Below, piece after piece: positions 24,829-33,278 of a stretch of 64,000 nt of DNA. The notes below the pieces were generated by a model. It had not been told where the DNA came from and did not search any database. It saw only the letters and a list, made by a program, of their open reading frames with translations. Where the stretch lies: the NCBI GenBank assembly GCA_964551015.1, contig CAZKBP010000030.1, forward strand, positions 14,377 to 78,376. Reading direction: 5' to 3'. The first letter of the stretch is position 1, and every line of letters begins with the position of its first letter. The DNA comes from CAZKBP01 sp964551015 (GTDB lineage: Bacteria > Bacteroidota > Bacteroidia > Cytophagales > Microscillaceae). The translations under genes were made by a program, and so were the position numbers.

Positions 24829-25965
24829 TTAGGGTGCTTTGTAGGGTTCATTATACAAAATATGATAAAGCATTTCCAAAATCTCATTCAATACCGGATT
24901 AACATCATTACTCAATAAAATGATCGTATGCCGATCTTTGGGCATGCGCATCAAAGCCGTACGGAACCCTAGCCAACCGCCCATATGATAGTAAGCCCTT
25001 CCCTCGTCCTTGATATGCCAACCGTAGCCATAGGGATAAGTAGAACCATCTTGGAGTTGCACTGGTTGCCACGCGCGTGCCAGCGTGCTGGAATCTACCA
25101 ATTCATCACTATAAAGTGCTTGATCCCACTGATATAAGTCATCTACGGTAGAGAGCATGCCGCCATCTCCGTAGATTTTATTCAAAAAATTATCATCATA
25201 GAGCGTTTGATGATCGGGTTGATAGCCGTAAGCCCGTTTGGGTATATCACGCTGTTCATTAAACTTGAGCAAGTAAGTTTGTTGCATATTCAGTGGCTCG
25301 AGAATATGTTTCTTTAAGAAGTTAGGATAAGATTGCTTGCTCACCTTTTCTACGATCAGTGCCAAGAGTACATAGCCCGTATTGCAGTATGACCAGTTAC
25401 TACCTGGCACAAATTCTAAGGGAGGTTTTTCGCTAACGAGCCAAGAAAGTACATTCCGGTTGTTGGCATAGGTCATCACGCGATTATCCTGTGTGTAGAA
25501 ATAAGCAATATAATCTGGCAGGCCCGAGGTATGGGTCAGGAGCTGATGTAAGGTTATTTTGGGATAATCCAGCTTGGGAAAATATTGACGTAGAGAATCT
25601 TGATAATCTAGTTTTCCTGCTTCGGCCAACTGCATAATGCACATCGCTGTAAATGGTTTGGAAAGCGAAGCAATCCGAAAGACCGATTCATCCTCGAGAG
25701 GAGTCTTTTGACGAAAATCTGCCTGTCCGTAATTTGCTTTAAACAGGAGTTTTCCTCGCTCTACTACGAGCATATTTCCATTGAATAAACCTCTTTTATG
25801 CAATCGGTTCATGATTAGTTCTATTTTCTTTCGCTTGATCTCCGTCAGTTCCGTCCTGAGCGAATCAAGGCGTTTGTCAATGGCTTCTTCTTGACTGAGT
25901 TTGGTTTGGCAAGCGGTAAAGAACAAAAGATAAGAGAGGAGGCTAGCAGCAAAAAGTTTCGTCAT
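24829..25965 (-). CDS. Serine hydrolase of the beta-lactamase/DD-peptidase (class C-like) family, lipoprotein
   Basis: I chose the ATG at 25965: it gives a lipoprotein signal with lipobox LLFFTAC, while the longer frame would bury it. The 378-aa protein has the serpin-like catalytic set of family S12. This is FRIASLSKPFTAM (SxxK), YCNTGYVLL (YxN) and YHMGGW (HxG). Such proteins are usually esterases or D-amino peptidases rather than true beta-lactamases. It is convergent with the thioredoxin gene. Confidence 0.9.
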   Translation of the reverse strand: MTKLFAASLLSYLLFFTACQTKLSQEEAIDKRLDSLRTELTEIKRKKIELIMNRLHKRGLFNGNMLVVERGKLLFKANYGQADFRQKTPLEDESVFRIASLSKPFTAMCIMQLAEAGKLDYQDSLRQYFPKLDYPKITLHQLLTHTSGLPDYIAYFYTQDNRVMTYANNRNVLSWLVSEKPPLEFVPGSNWSYCNTGYVLLALIVEKVSKQSYPNFLKKHILEPLNMQQTYLLKFNEQRDIPKRAYGYQPDHQTLYDDNFLNKIYGDGGMLSTVDDLYQWDQALYSDELVDSSTLARAWQPVQLQDGSTYPYGYGWHIKDEGRAYYHMGGWLGFRTALMRMPKDRHTIILLSNDVNPVLNEILEMLYHILYNEPYKAP

Positions 25966-26036
25966 ATCACAAGGCTCATAAAAAACTGCCAAATAACGCA
26001 TTATTTGGCAGTATCATCAGGTCAGAAAATGAGTTC

Positions 26037-26420
26037 TTAGGATTGCTCACCGTTTTCTTCCTGCTGAGCAGTGCTGTCTTGGGCAGGCCCTGCCTCGGTG
26101 CTGTCGGCTGTGGGTTGAGCAGTGTCCATAACGGGTGTGCTGGGGGAATCGCCTGCTTTACCTTTACCAAACATTTTTTCTCGGAGGTCTTGCGCTCGTT
26201 TTTCACTTTCGGGCGTATTGGGATACTCATTGGCGGCCTGGCGAGGCGGTGCCTCTTCACCATCTCCGTACACGTACTCATTCCCTTCTCTCACATCTGG
26301 AGTATCTTCGGTAACGGCGTTGTATCGATCAAAGCCACAAGAAGCTAAGAAAAAAATTAGACCAAAGGCCCAAAGTCTTGACTTATTTTCACGAATAATG
26401 GAATATACAAAAGCTTTCAT
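26037..26420 (-). CDS. Small lipoprotein with disordered acidic tail
   Basis: The 127-aa protein has a lipoprotein signal ending FFLASC (Cys near residue 28). The remaining 100 residues are rich in Glu, Pro, Ala, Asp and Gln with almost no hydrophobic core, so they are probably disordered. No family was recognised. A TAnnTTTG promoter element lies at 26485-26492. It lies between the serine hydrolase gene and a small membrane protein gene. Confidence 0.6.
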   Translation of the reverse strand: MKAFVYSIIRENKSRLWAFGLIFFLASCGFDRYNAVTEDTPDVREGNEYVYGDGEEAPPRQAANEYPNTPESEKRAQDLREKMFGKGKAGDSPSTPVMDTAQPTADSTEAGPAQDSTAQQEENGEQS

Positions 26421-26484
26421 AATTTTACTTTTTTTGACAATATATACGAAATGTAAATATTTTGTTTAGTCATTTGGTGACGCA

Positions 26485-26492
26485 CAAAGGTA
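26485..26492 (-). promoter_or_regulatory. Candidate -7 promoter element of the small lipoprotein gene
   Basis: On the minus strand this reads TACCTTTG, a full match to TAnnTTTG. A TTG at 26518-26516 could be the -33 element, though the 23-nt spacing is long. The ATG lies about 65 nt downstream. Confidence 0.4.
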
Positions 26493-26557
26493 GAAAATTT
26501 TGTGTTGTTTTTTTTCAAGTAAAAAATCTAATTTCCTTCTACGAGTGAAGATTTTGT

Positions 26558-26902
26558 TTAGCGTTCTTTTTGCCATAGGGCTTTAAAGCTATAACCAGAT
26601 AAAGCCGCTAATCCCCCCACTAATCCGCCTATACTTACTACGATCACGAACATCCACTCGGAAGCAGGTAGGCGAAATAATTGAGTAATTTTTCCTAAAA
26701 GTAAATTCTCATTTAAGTAACTGCTGTAATAAGCTTGCCCAAACCAAACCAAAGCCACGGCCAAAAAGCCAGAAAGAAAAGCTCCCCAACCAGAACGCCC
26801 GAAAAAAAGAGCCGCCAAGAAAGCGTCCACAGCAATCAACCACCAATAAGCAAATACGGATTGGGTGATAAAAACCAGCAAAACAATAATCACAAACAAC
26901 AT
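26558..26902 (-). CDS. Small integral membrane protein of unknown function
   Basis: The 114-aa protein has about four hydrophobic helices: LFVIIVLLVFITQSVF, a second around WWLIAVDAFLAALFFG, a third (FLSGFLAVALVWFGQA), and a C-terminal MFVIVVSIGGLVGGLAAL. It ends with a short basic tail. No family was recognised. The sixA gene lies 38 bp upstream in the same direction, so cotranscription is possible. Confidence 0.65.
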   Translation of the reverse strand: MLFVIIVLLVFITQSVFAYWWLIAVDAFLAALFFGRSGWGAFLSGFLAVALVWFGQAYYSSYLNENLLLGKITQLFRLPASEWMFVIVVSIGGLVGGLAALSGYSFKALWQKER

Positions 26903-26940
26903 AGGCCAGGTTTTTAGAGATGATTAATAAACGGGGCTTA

Positions 26941-27435
26941 CTAAATCATTTTAGGTGTTTTGAGCCAGATCAAATTACCTGTGGTTTGGGAGACTGCCTG
27001 CCAACTGTCTACCTCAAATTTTAGGTAAGCCATCCCACAGGTGGGAATAAATTCTACTCCTGAATCACAAAGATAATCTGCCAGTAAGGTCAACCCAGGA
27101 TTATGCCCCACTAGGCATGTAAGCCGTGCCGCCTCGTCCATCTGATTGACTATCTCCAGTAAGGTACTGACTCCGGCCTCGTAAATATTTTTATCAAATA
27201 TAAGCTGATCTTGGGGATAATTTAGGTTTTCCGCGAAAATTTCGGCAGTCATCGTTGTTCTACGAGCGGGGCTACTGTATATTTTGTCAGGGATGATACT
27301 CAGTTCTGTCAAAATCTGAGACATCATATGAGCGTGGCTGATGCCTTTTTTGCTGAGTTTTCGGTCAAAGTCAGCTTGCCCTACTTTCATTTCCTTGGCC
27401 TTGGCGTGGCGGATGATCAAAAGTTCTTTTTGCAT
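26941..27435 (-). CDS. sixA: SixA-type histidine phosphatase
   Basis: The 164-aa single-domain phosphohistidine phosphatase has the catalytic LLIIRHAKAKEM motif at the N terminus (RHA), SSPARRTTMTAEIFAENL near residue 55, and the second His in CLVGHNPGLTLLADYL near 110. SixA removes phosphate from histidine on phosphocarrier or Hpt proteins. The length fits. The natural target in Bacteroidota is unclear. Confidence 0.88.
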   Translation of the reverse strand: MQKELLIIRHAKAKEMKVGQADFDRKLSKKGISHAHMMSQILTELSIIPDKIYSSPARRTTMTAEIFAENLNYPQDQLIFDKNIYEAGVSTLLEIVNQMDEAARLTCLVGHNPGLTLLADYLCDSGVEFIPTCGMAYLKFEVDSWQAVSQTTGNLIWLKTPKMI

Positions 27436-28013
27436 AATATCGTAAATTGTGTGTAAATGGATTGTTTTTATGAATTCCCAGCTAAATTTCCCCTCGGTTT
27501 AGAAGGCGAGGGAGACTTTATACTTTGTAATCAATTTATTCAATGTTGGTATCTCACTACTTCGCGCTTGTCTGAGATGAGTGCGCACGGGCTTGGCGTT
27601 TGCGACGCCATGGCTGAGACAGTCCTATATAGAATTTGCCCAAAGCGCATAGATACTTGCTTTCTCACCCCAATTTAGCTTGAAATTTGAGGCATATTTC
27701 TGGTTTTTCATGAGAAAATGTTTTCCTACAATTTGAAGTTATCTAGAGCTTAGCTTTGGGCTGCTCAATTCATATTTTACCGACAAATCAAAAACTTTGG
27801 ACAAATCTTATGAGAAAACAAATTTGCTTCAAAATGTTTATTTTTGTGGCTTATTTGACCAACTTAGAAGTATTAATTTTTAAAATTCATAAAAAATCAA
27901 ACTTTTTTTGCGTCAAATACGATTTATAGGTAAAAATGATGCCCTGATTAGCTACAGAAAAGCTATCTATTTTAAAGTCATTGAACCCAACAAATTGAAA
28001 AATACTGCTTAAC
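27436..28013. other. Gene-free stretch between sixA and topA
   Basis: A 578-bp gap. The open frame at 27457-27678 does not look like a protein. The left half contains a noticeably G/C-richer island (about 27560-27625) with a nested hairpin, listed separately. The right half is A/T-rich and leads to the topA start. No promoter of standard spacing was found. Confidence 0.5.
27569..27621. repeat. G/C-rich nested inverted repeat
   Basis: The inner stem TGGCGT (27594-27599) / ACGCCA (27605-27610) has a 5-nt loop. The outer arms TGTCT (27569-27573) and AGACA (27617-27621) enclose it. The composition differs sharply from the A/T-rich surroundings, suggesting a dispersed intergenic element or a structured RNA. 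No second copy is in this window. Confidence 0.4.
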
Positions 28014-30395
28014 ATGCCTAAAAATCTAGTTATTGTAGAGTCCCCTGCCAAGGCCAAAACCATTGAGGGTTATCTGGGTCAAGATTTTACAGTTAAATCA
28101 AGTTATGGACACGTAAGAGATTTACCAAAGAAAAACGCGGTCGACGTTGAAAATAATTTCGAACCTACCTATGAGATTACCTCCGACAAAAAACAAGTGG
28201 TCTCTGAGCTAAAAAAATTGGCCGACAGTTCTGAAATCGTTTGGCTCGCCACAGATGATGACCGCGAGGGAGAAGCCATCTCTTGGCATCTCAAGGAAGC
28301 CTTGAAGCTAGAAGAAGCCAAAATCAAAAGAATCGTTTTCCGAGAAATCACCAAAAATGCCATCAACAAGGCCATTCAATCTCCTCGGAATATTGATGTA
28401 GATCTGGTCAATGCCCAGCAAGCCCGGCGAGTCTTGGATCGTTTGGTAGGCTTTGAAATCTCCCCATTACTTTGGAAAAAAATTAAAGCAGGGCTTTCGG
28501 CCGGAAGAGTACAGTCGGTAGCCGTACGCATGATCGTAGAACGAGAACGAGAGATTGAAAACTTTAAACCAGTTTCTTCTTTTCGGGTAACGGCTGATTT
28601 TGACTTAGCAGATCAAAAAACACTCAAAGCCGAGCTTCCTCAGCGCATCAAAAACGAAGAAGGTGCCCAAGATTTTCTTGATAAATGTATCGGGGCTGAA
28701 TTTTCTATTGAAAATTTAGAAACCAAACCCGCTAAAAAATCCCCTGCCCCTCCTTTTACTACATCTACTTTGCAGCAGGAGGCCAGTCGCAAGCTGCGCT
28801 TTTCGGTAGCGCAAACCATGACCCTAGCACAGCGACTCTACGAAGCGGGTAAAATCACCTACATGCGAACTGACTCTACCAATCTTTCCGAAGAAGCAGT
28901 CGCCAGTGCTTGCGAGCAAATTGGAAAAGAATATGGTCAGGACTATATCCAAACACGTAAGTTCAAAACCAAATCACAATCTGCGCAAGAGGCACACGAA
29001 GCCATCCGCCCCAGTGAGTTTACGGCTACCAAAGTAAGTAATGATCGGAATGAACAACGCCTCTACGAACTGATCTGGAAACGAGCCATCGCCTCTCAAA
29101 TGGCTGATGCACAACTAGAAAGAACCACCGCTACCATTGCCATTGATCCAATAGCCTATAATCAAAAGGCCAATAGCCCCGCCCAGATGCCAAACCTCAT
29201 TGCCAAAGGCGAGGTGATCAAATTTGAAGGCTTCTTGAAAGTATACTTAGAGTCTACCGACGATGAGGAAGAAGAAAACGAGGCCAGTGGCATGCTGCCC
29301 CCGCTCACGATTGGTCAGGTCTTGGACTTAAACGAAATGCTGGCCGTAGAGCGTTTTAGTCGTTCACCTGCCCGCTATACGGAGGCCAGCTTGGTGAAAA
29401 AACTGGAAGAAATGGGCATTGGGCGTCCCTCCACTTACGCGCCCACGATTTCTACCATTCAGAAAAGAGGCTATGTGATCAAAGAAGACCGAGACGGTAA
29501 GGAAAGAAACTATCGGGAGCTACTCCTCAAAGCAGAACAAATCAAGACGCAGACCAAAACCGAAATCACGGGTACGGAACGTTCTAAGCTTTTCCCGACG
29601 GACGTAGCGATGGTGGTCAATGATTTCTTAGTAGCTCATTTTGAAAATATTCTTGATTACTCCTTTACGGCCAATGTGGAAAAGGAATTTGACGAAATCG
29701 CCGATGGCAAAAAAGAATGGGCACACATGCTCAAAGAGTTTTACCAAGGCTTCCATCAAAAAGTAGAAGATACTCAAAAAATAGATCGCTCGGAGGTATC
29801 TTCTAATCGAGTGCTGGGCCAAGACCCTAAAACTGGCAAGGATATTCTTGTGCTTCTGGGAAGATACGGTGCTTTCGTGCAAATCGGTGAAACCGAAGAA
29901 GGAGACGACGAAAAACCACCCCGCGCCAGCCTTCGCAAGGGACAAAGAATTGATACCATTACCCTCGAAGAAGCCCTGGAGCTTTTCAAGCTACCACGCG
30001 ACGTGGGCATGTACGAAGATAAAAAAATCGTAGCTGCCATCGGTCGTTACGGCCCTTATTTGCGCCACGACAGCAAATTTTACTCACTCAAAGAAGATGA
30101 TCCCCACGAGGTAGAAGAGCAGAGAGCCATCGAGATTATAGAAGCAAAGCGTAAAGCTGATGCCGAAAAAATTATCAAAACCTTTGAGGAAGAACCCGAA
30201 ATTCAAATTCTCAATGGCCGATGGGGTCCTTACATCAAGGCACAAAAGCAAAATTACAAGATTCCCAAAGATCGTGATGCCAAAGAGCTCACGCTACAAG
30301 ATTGCTTGGAAATTATTGAAAATGCTCCGGCTAAAAAGGGAAAAACCAAAGCCACCAAAGGCGCAACCAAGACCAAGAAGAAGAAGAAAAAGTAA
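28014..30395 (+). CDS. topA: DNA topoisomerase I
   Basis: The 793-aa type IA topoisomerase has a TOPRIM domain at the N terminus (NLVIVESPAKAKTIEGYLG, ATDDDREGEAISWHL), a central gate region, and the active-site tyrosine in KITYMRTDSTNLS near residue 286. The C-terminal part carries repeated topoisomerase C-terminal modules (VLLGRYGAFVQIG, AAIGRYGPYLRH, LNGRWGPYIKA) instead of Cys4 zinc ribbons. It ends in a very Lys-rich tail. It relaxes negative supercoils. It is monocistronic, with a strong terminator behind. Confidence 0.98.
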   Translation: MPKNLVIVESPAKAKTIEGYLGQDFTVKSSYGHVRDLPKKNAVDVENNFEPTYEITSDKKQVVSELKKLADSSEIVWLATDDDREGEAISWHLKEALKLEEAKIKRIVFREITKNAINKAIQSPRNIDVDLVNAQQARRVLDRLVGFEISPLLWKKIKAGLSAGRVQSVAVRMIVEREREIENFKPVSSFRVTADFDLADQKTLKAELPQRIKNEEGAQDFLDKCIGAEFSIENLETKPAKKSPAPPFTTSTLQQEASRKLRFSVAQTMTLAQRLYEAGKITYMRTDSTNLSEEAVASACEQIGKEYGQDYIQTRKFKTKSQSAQEAHEAIRPSEFTATKVSNDRNEQRLYELIWKRAIASQMADAQLERTTATIAIDPIAYNQKANSPAQMPNLIAKGEVIKFEGFLKVYLESTDDEEEENEASGMLPPLTIGQVLDLNEMLAVERFSRSPARYTEASLVKKLEEMGIGRPSTYAPTISTIQKRGYVIKEDRDGKERNYRELLLKAEQIKTQTKTEITGTERSKLFPTDVAMVVNDFLVAHFENILDYSFTANVEKEFDEIADGKKEWAHMLKEFYQGFHQKVEDTQKIDRSEVSSNRVLGQDPKTGKDILVLLGRYGAFVQIGETEEGDDEKPPRASLRKGQRIDTITLEEALELFKLPRDVGMYEDKKIVAAIGRYGPYLRHDSKFYSLKEDDPHEVEEQRAIEIIEAKRKADAEKIIKTFEEEPEIQILNGRWGPYIKAQKQNYKIPKDRDAKELTLQDCLEIIENAPAKKGKTKATKGATKTKKKKKK

Positions 30396-30400
30396 ATACT

Positions 30401-30446
30401 AATCATTTTTCATTGAACATCAATCCCTGTTCAATGAAAAATGATT
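30401..30446. terminator. Perfect 19-bp bidirectional terminator
   Basis: AATCATTTTTCATTGAACA (30401-30419) pairs perfectly with 30428-30446 around an 8-nt loop. It starts 6 bp after the topA stop, and its far arm reaches the stop codon of the convergent ABA4-like gene. It therefore serves both genes. Confidence 0.85.
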
Positions 30447-30886
30447 CACCCAAACGGCTCCACATCCAAACGGCGAGTAGCTATGGCTTTGACGATAAAG
30501 TAAAGCACCAAGCCCGTGGGGCCAAACATAAAAGTAAAAATCAAACATGGCACTACCCAGATGTGCTTGATTTGCCAGCGTTGGGCATCGTGTGTCTCCC
30601 AGGCACCCACGAATAAATCAAAGGCGAGGTAGTGTATCCAACCAATCAAGGCAAGATTAGGATCGCTAAACCCTTGGGCAATAGCGGCCAGGCTCATATC
30701 GCTCATATCAGGCAGTGCGCTAAGATTGGTCAAAAAGAGGAAAATATACAAGGCGCCAAAAATCAGGCTCACTCCCCCACTGATAATCACGTACCTCGTC
30801 CATTTCCAGTATGGAAGAAAAATCAGAAAAAGCCAAGCGACCAAAGAAAGATTATTACTGATACTGAAAATGGTTTCCGCGTTCAT
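30446..30886 (-). CDS. ABA4-like (DUF4281) membrane protein
   Basis: The 146-aa integral membrane protein has four helices. The family motif is LIGWIHYLAFDLFVGAWE near residue 80, followed by FGPTGLVLYFI near 120. This matches the ABA4-like/DUF4281 family, whose plant members are needed for neoxanthin formation. Bacterial members are common in carotenoid-producing Bacteroidota, but no carotenoid gene is seen here. The family call is confident; the role is open. Confidence 0.85.
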   Translation of the reverse strand: MNAETIFSISNNLSLVAWLFLIFLPYWKWTRYVIISGGVSLIFGALYIFLFLTNLSALPDMSDMSLAAIAQGFSDPNLALIGWIHYLAFDLFVGAWETHDAQRWQIKHIWVVPCLIFTFMFGPTGLVLYFIVKAIATRRLDVEPFG

Positions 30887-30986
30887 TTTTATACTTTATT
30901 TAATTGAATAGCGTGTTTACTGAGTTGCCAAGCCTGTTGAGGCCATTTTTCTTCCAAAGACAGATCAGCAATTGAGAGAAAAAGAC

Positions 30987-30994
30987 TACTTTTG
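30987..30994 (+). promoter_or_regulatory. Candidate -7 promoter element of nuoL
   Basis: TACTTTTG matches the TAnnTTTG consensus and lies 87 nt upstream of the nuoL ATG. A -33 TTTG at the right spacing is not obvious, so confidence is low. Confidence 0.35.
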
Positions 30995-31081
30995 AACACG
31001 AAAATTAAGAATTTCTGGTAGAAATTTGCACGTTCAGCAGAAGTTTTCAAGCTTTGAAAGCTTCTAACCATCCGAAATCGC

Positions 31082-33145
31082 ATGATTCACACCATTGCTT
31101 TATTGATCTTAGGCTTGCCTTTGCTTGGTTTTTTTCTGTTGATGCTCTTGCAAAACCGAATCAAGCAGGGAGGAGACATTTTTTCTATCTCGCTCACAGG
31201 TTTGGCTTTTTTGATGGCAAGCTACATGTTTTCTCAGATTTGGGGGCAAGCACCAGTCCACGTGTCTGTGGTATGGTTTCGGTTACAAACACAAGCTGAT
31301 ATTCATGTAGGTATACAGTTGGACAATTTGGGTAGTTTCATGCTGGTCTTGGTGAGCTTTATTTCCTTCTTGGTACAGGTTTTTTCGGTCGTGTATATGC
31401 GGGGAGAAAAGCATTATCATCGCTATTTTGCCTATCTAAGCTTGTTTACCTTTTCTATGTTGGGCATCGTGCTCTCGGATAGTCTCCTCACGATTTATAT
31501 TTTTTGGGAATTGGTGGGTTTATCTTCTTATCTCCTGATTGGATTTTGGTATCAAAAAAGATCAGCCGTACGGGCGGCCAAAAAAGCTTTTTTGGTCAAT
31601 CGCGTGGGTGATGCGGCCTTTATGGTCGGGATTATCTTGGTGTATATGTATTTTGGGACTTTCCAATTAGAAGCCGTAGAGCAAAGCTGGCAAAGTGTCA
31701 AGGTAAATTACCCCATCTCAAATTTCCATTTAACCTTAATTGGCTTTTGTCTTTTTTGCGGGGCGATCGGTAAGTCTGCCCAGTTTCCTTTACAAATTTG
31801 GCTACCCGACGCGATGGAAGGGCCTACGCCTGTCTCGGCCTTGATTCATGCTGCCACCATGGTAGCGGCTGGGGTTTTCTTAGTAGCTCGCGTCTTCTTT
31901 TTGCTCAATGTAGACGTGATGCTCATCATTGCTTTCGTGGGTACCATTACCGCTTTTCTGGGAGCTTTTTCGGCCTTGGTTCAAAAAGATATCAAGAAGG
32001 TACTGGCCTATTCTACCATTTCTCAATTGGGCTATATGATGATCGGTATGGGCACAGGAGCTTACGACGCGGCGTTGTTTCACTTGCTGACTCATGCTTT
32101 TTTCAAAGCCTGTCTTTTTCTCTGCGCGGGAGCTATCATTGATCGTTTGCATCAGTTAGGGGAGCGGATTGATTTGCATTTTGATGCCCAAAATATGTAC
32201 TTGATGGGTGGGTTGAGAAAAAGAATGCCCTTTGTTTTTGCCTGTTTTGTGGTGGCGGCACTGTCCTTGATTGGCTTACCTTTTTTCTCAGGCTTTTTAT
32301 CCAAGGATGCGATTATTAGTGGAAGTTGGGCTTGGGCGCAAACCATGGCCGAAGCAGGAAGCTTTTTGTTTTATCTCATTCCCATCATCGCTTTGTTTAC
32401 TGCTTTTCTGACGGCGGTCTACATGGGCAGAGCGATTTTACTAATTTTCTTTGGGGATTTTTTATTGGATAAGCTCTATCGGAAAGCAGAAAATGGGTTT
32501 GATCTGATTCAAGATGCGCCTTTGGGTATGAAAGTGCCTCTAGGAATTTTGGCAACACTCAGCTTATGGTGGGCTTTTGCTTGGAATCCCCTTGATGCCG
32601 AAGCAGGTTGGTTTTTGTCTAGCCTGAGTATTCCGCATAACTTATTTATTGACCCAAGTATACAAGCTCGTTGGTCAGCTGGTAGCCATCAGGTACATAC
32701 TTGGATAGCCATGATTTCTACTTTTTTGGCCCTAGCAGGTTTGGTTGTGGCTAGGTTCTCTTTTCAACATCATCGCTTCGTTCTAAGAAAAATGAGCAAG
32801 GGGTATAAGTCATTCTATGATATCTCCGAAGAGAGTTTTTATTGGGACAAGCTATACCAAAGTTTAGCTGTAAAACAAGGGCTTCGCATCGCCAAGTATG
32901 TGGCATGGTTTGATGCAAAATGGGTAGATGGACTGGTCAATCTGCTAGCCAAAGCACAGGTCGTGGTGGCTCATGTCATCGCTTGGGTAGACCGAGGGGT
33001 GGTAGATGGCTTGGTGAATCTTATGGCTTATTTCAGCCGTTTGTTGGGGCAATTTACTCGAAATTTAGCCGGAGGGCAGGTACAGACTTATTTTGTAGTA
33101 GCACTTACTACCTTATTAATTATGTTCTGGTGGTGGTTAGGCTGA
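31082..33145 (+). CDS. nuoL: NADH-quinone oxidoreductase subunit L, encoded alone
   Basis: The 687-aa polytopic membrane protein has the full NuoL layout. An N-terminal domain includes IFWELVGLSSYLLIGFW. The proton-translocation core contains LPDAMEGPTPVSALIHAATM near residue 240 and VLAYSTISQLGYMMIGMG near 305. A C-terminal amphipathic extension ends FYWDKLYQSL and a final helix. It pumps protons in complex I. Oddly, no other nuo gene flanks it: it lies between the ABA4-like gene and the PHA locus. Mrp or DabB antiporter relatives are less likely given the length and C terminus. Confidence 0.9.
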   Translation: MIHTIALLILGLPLLGFFLLMLLQNRIKQGGDIFSISLTGLAFLMASYMFSQIWGQAPVHVSVVWFRLQTQADIHVGIQLDNLGSFMLVLVSFISFLVQVFSVVYMRGEKHYHRYFAYLSLFTFSMLGIVLSDSLLTIYIFWELVGLSSYLLIGFWYQKRSAVRAAKKAFLVNRVGDAAFMVGIILVYMYFGTFQLEAVEQSWQSVKVNYPISNFHLTLIGFCLFCGAIGKSAQFPLQIWLPDAMEGPTPVSALIHAATMVAAGVFLVARVFFLLNVDVMLIIAFVGTITAFLGAFSALVQKDIKKVLAYSTISQLGYMMIGMGTGAYDAALFHLLTHAFFKACLFLCAGAIIDRLHQLGERIDLHFDAQNMYLMGGLRKRMPFVFACFVVAALSLIGLPFFSGFLSKDAIISGSWAWAQTMAEAGSFLFYLIPIIALFTAFLTAVYMGRAILLIFFGDFLLDKLYRKAENGFDLIQDAPLGMKVPLGILATLSLWWAFAWNPLDAEAGWFLSSLSIPHNLFIDPSIQARWSAGSHQVHTWIAMISTFLALAGLVVARFSFQHHRFVLRKMSKGYKSFYDISEESFYWDKLYQSLAVKQGLRIAKYVAWFDAKWVDGLVNLLAKAQVVVAHVIAWVDRGVVDGLVNLMAYFSRLLGQFTRNLAGGQVQTYFVVALTTLLIMFWWWLG

Positions 33146-33216
33146 AAACAAGGCTGGTGCTTGAATTTCTCGGTAAGGTCGCATCTGCTTGACTGAAGAT
33201 TTGCTTTTTATAACAA

Positions 33217-33261
33217 TGAGCGGGCTTGGTCTTAGCTTGTATGCTTAGGACCGCCCGCTCA
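33217..33261. terminator. Terminator hairpin between nuoL and phaC
   Basis: TGAGCGGGC (33217-33225) pairs with GCCCGCTCA (33253-33261), and an inner GGTC/GACC extends the stem past a 2-nt bulge. It lies in the convergent gap between nuoL and phaC and can serve both strands. Confidence 0.7.
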
Positions 33262-33278
33262 TAGGATATTTTGAATGC

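Noticed and set aside
24829..25965. Acquired beta-lactamase resistance gene
   Set aside because: The SxxK/YxN/HxG set and lipoprotein signal fit the broad S12 esterase/peptidase family; nothing indicates transfer or drug hydrolysis.
27457..27678. 73-aa open frame before topA
   Set aside because: Its composition changes abruptly in the GC-rich hairpin island and no protein-like motif, signal or start context supports it.
30889..31083. 64-aa minus-strand frame upstream of nuoL
   Set aside because: It overlaps the nuoL start and its -7-like element, and shows no recognisable domain.
31082..33145. DabB (inorganic carbon) or MrpA antiporter instead of NuoL
   Set aside because: DabB is usually shorter and next to DabA, and MrpA is longer and next to other mrp genes; neither neighbour is present and the C-terminal extension fits NuoL.
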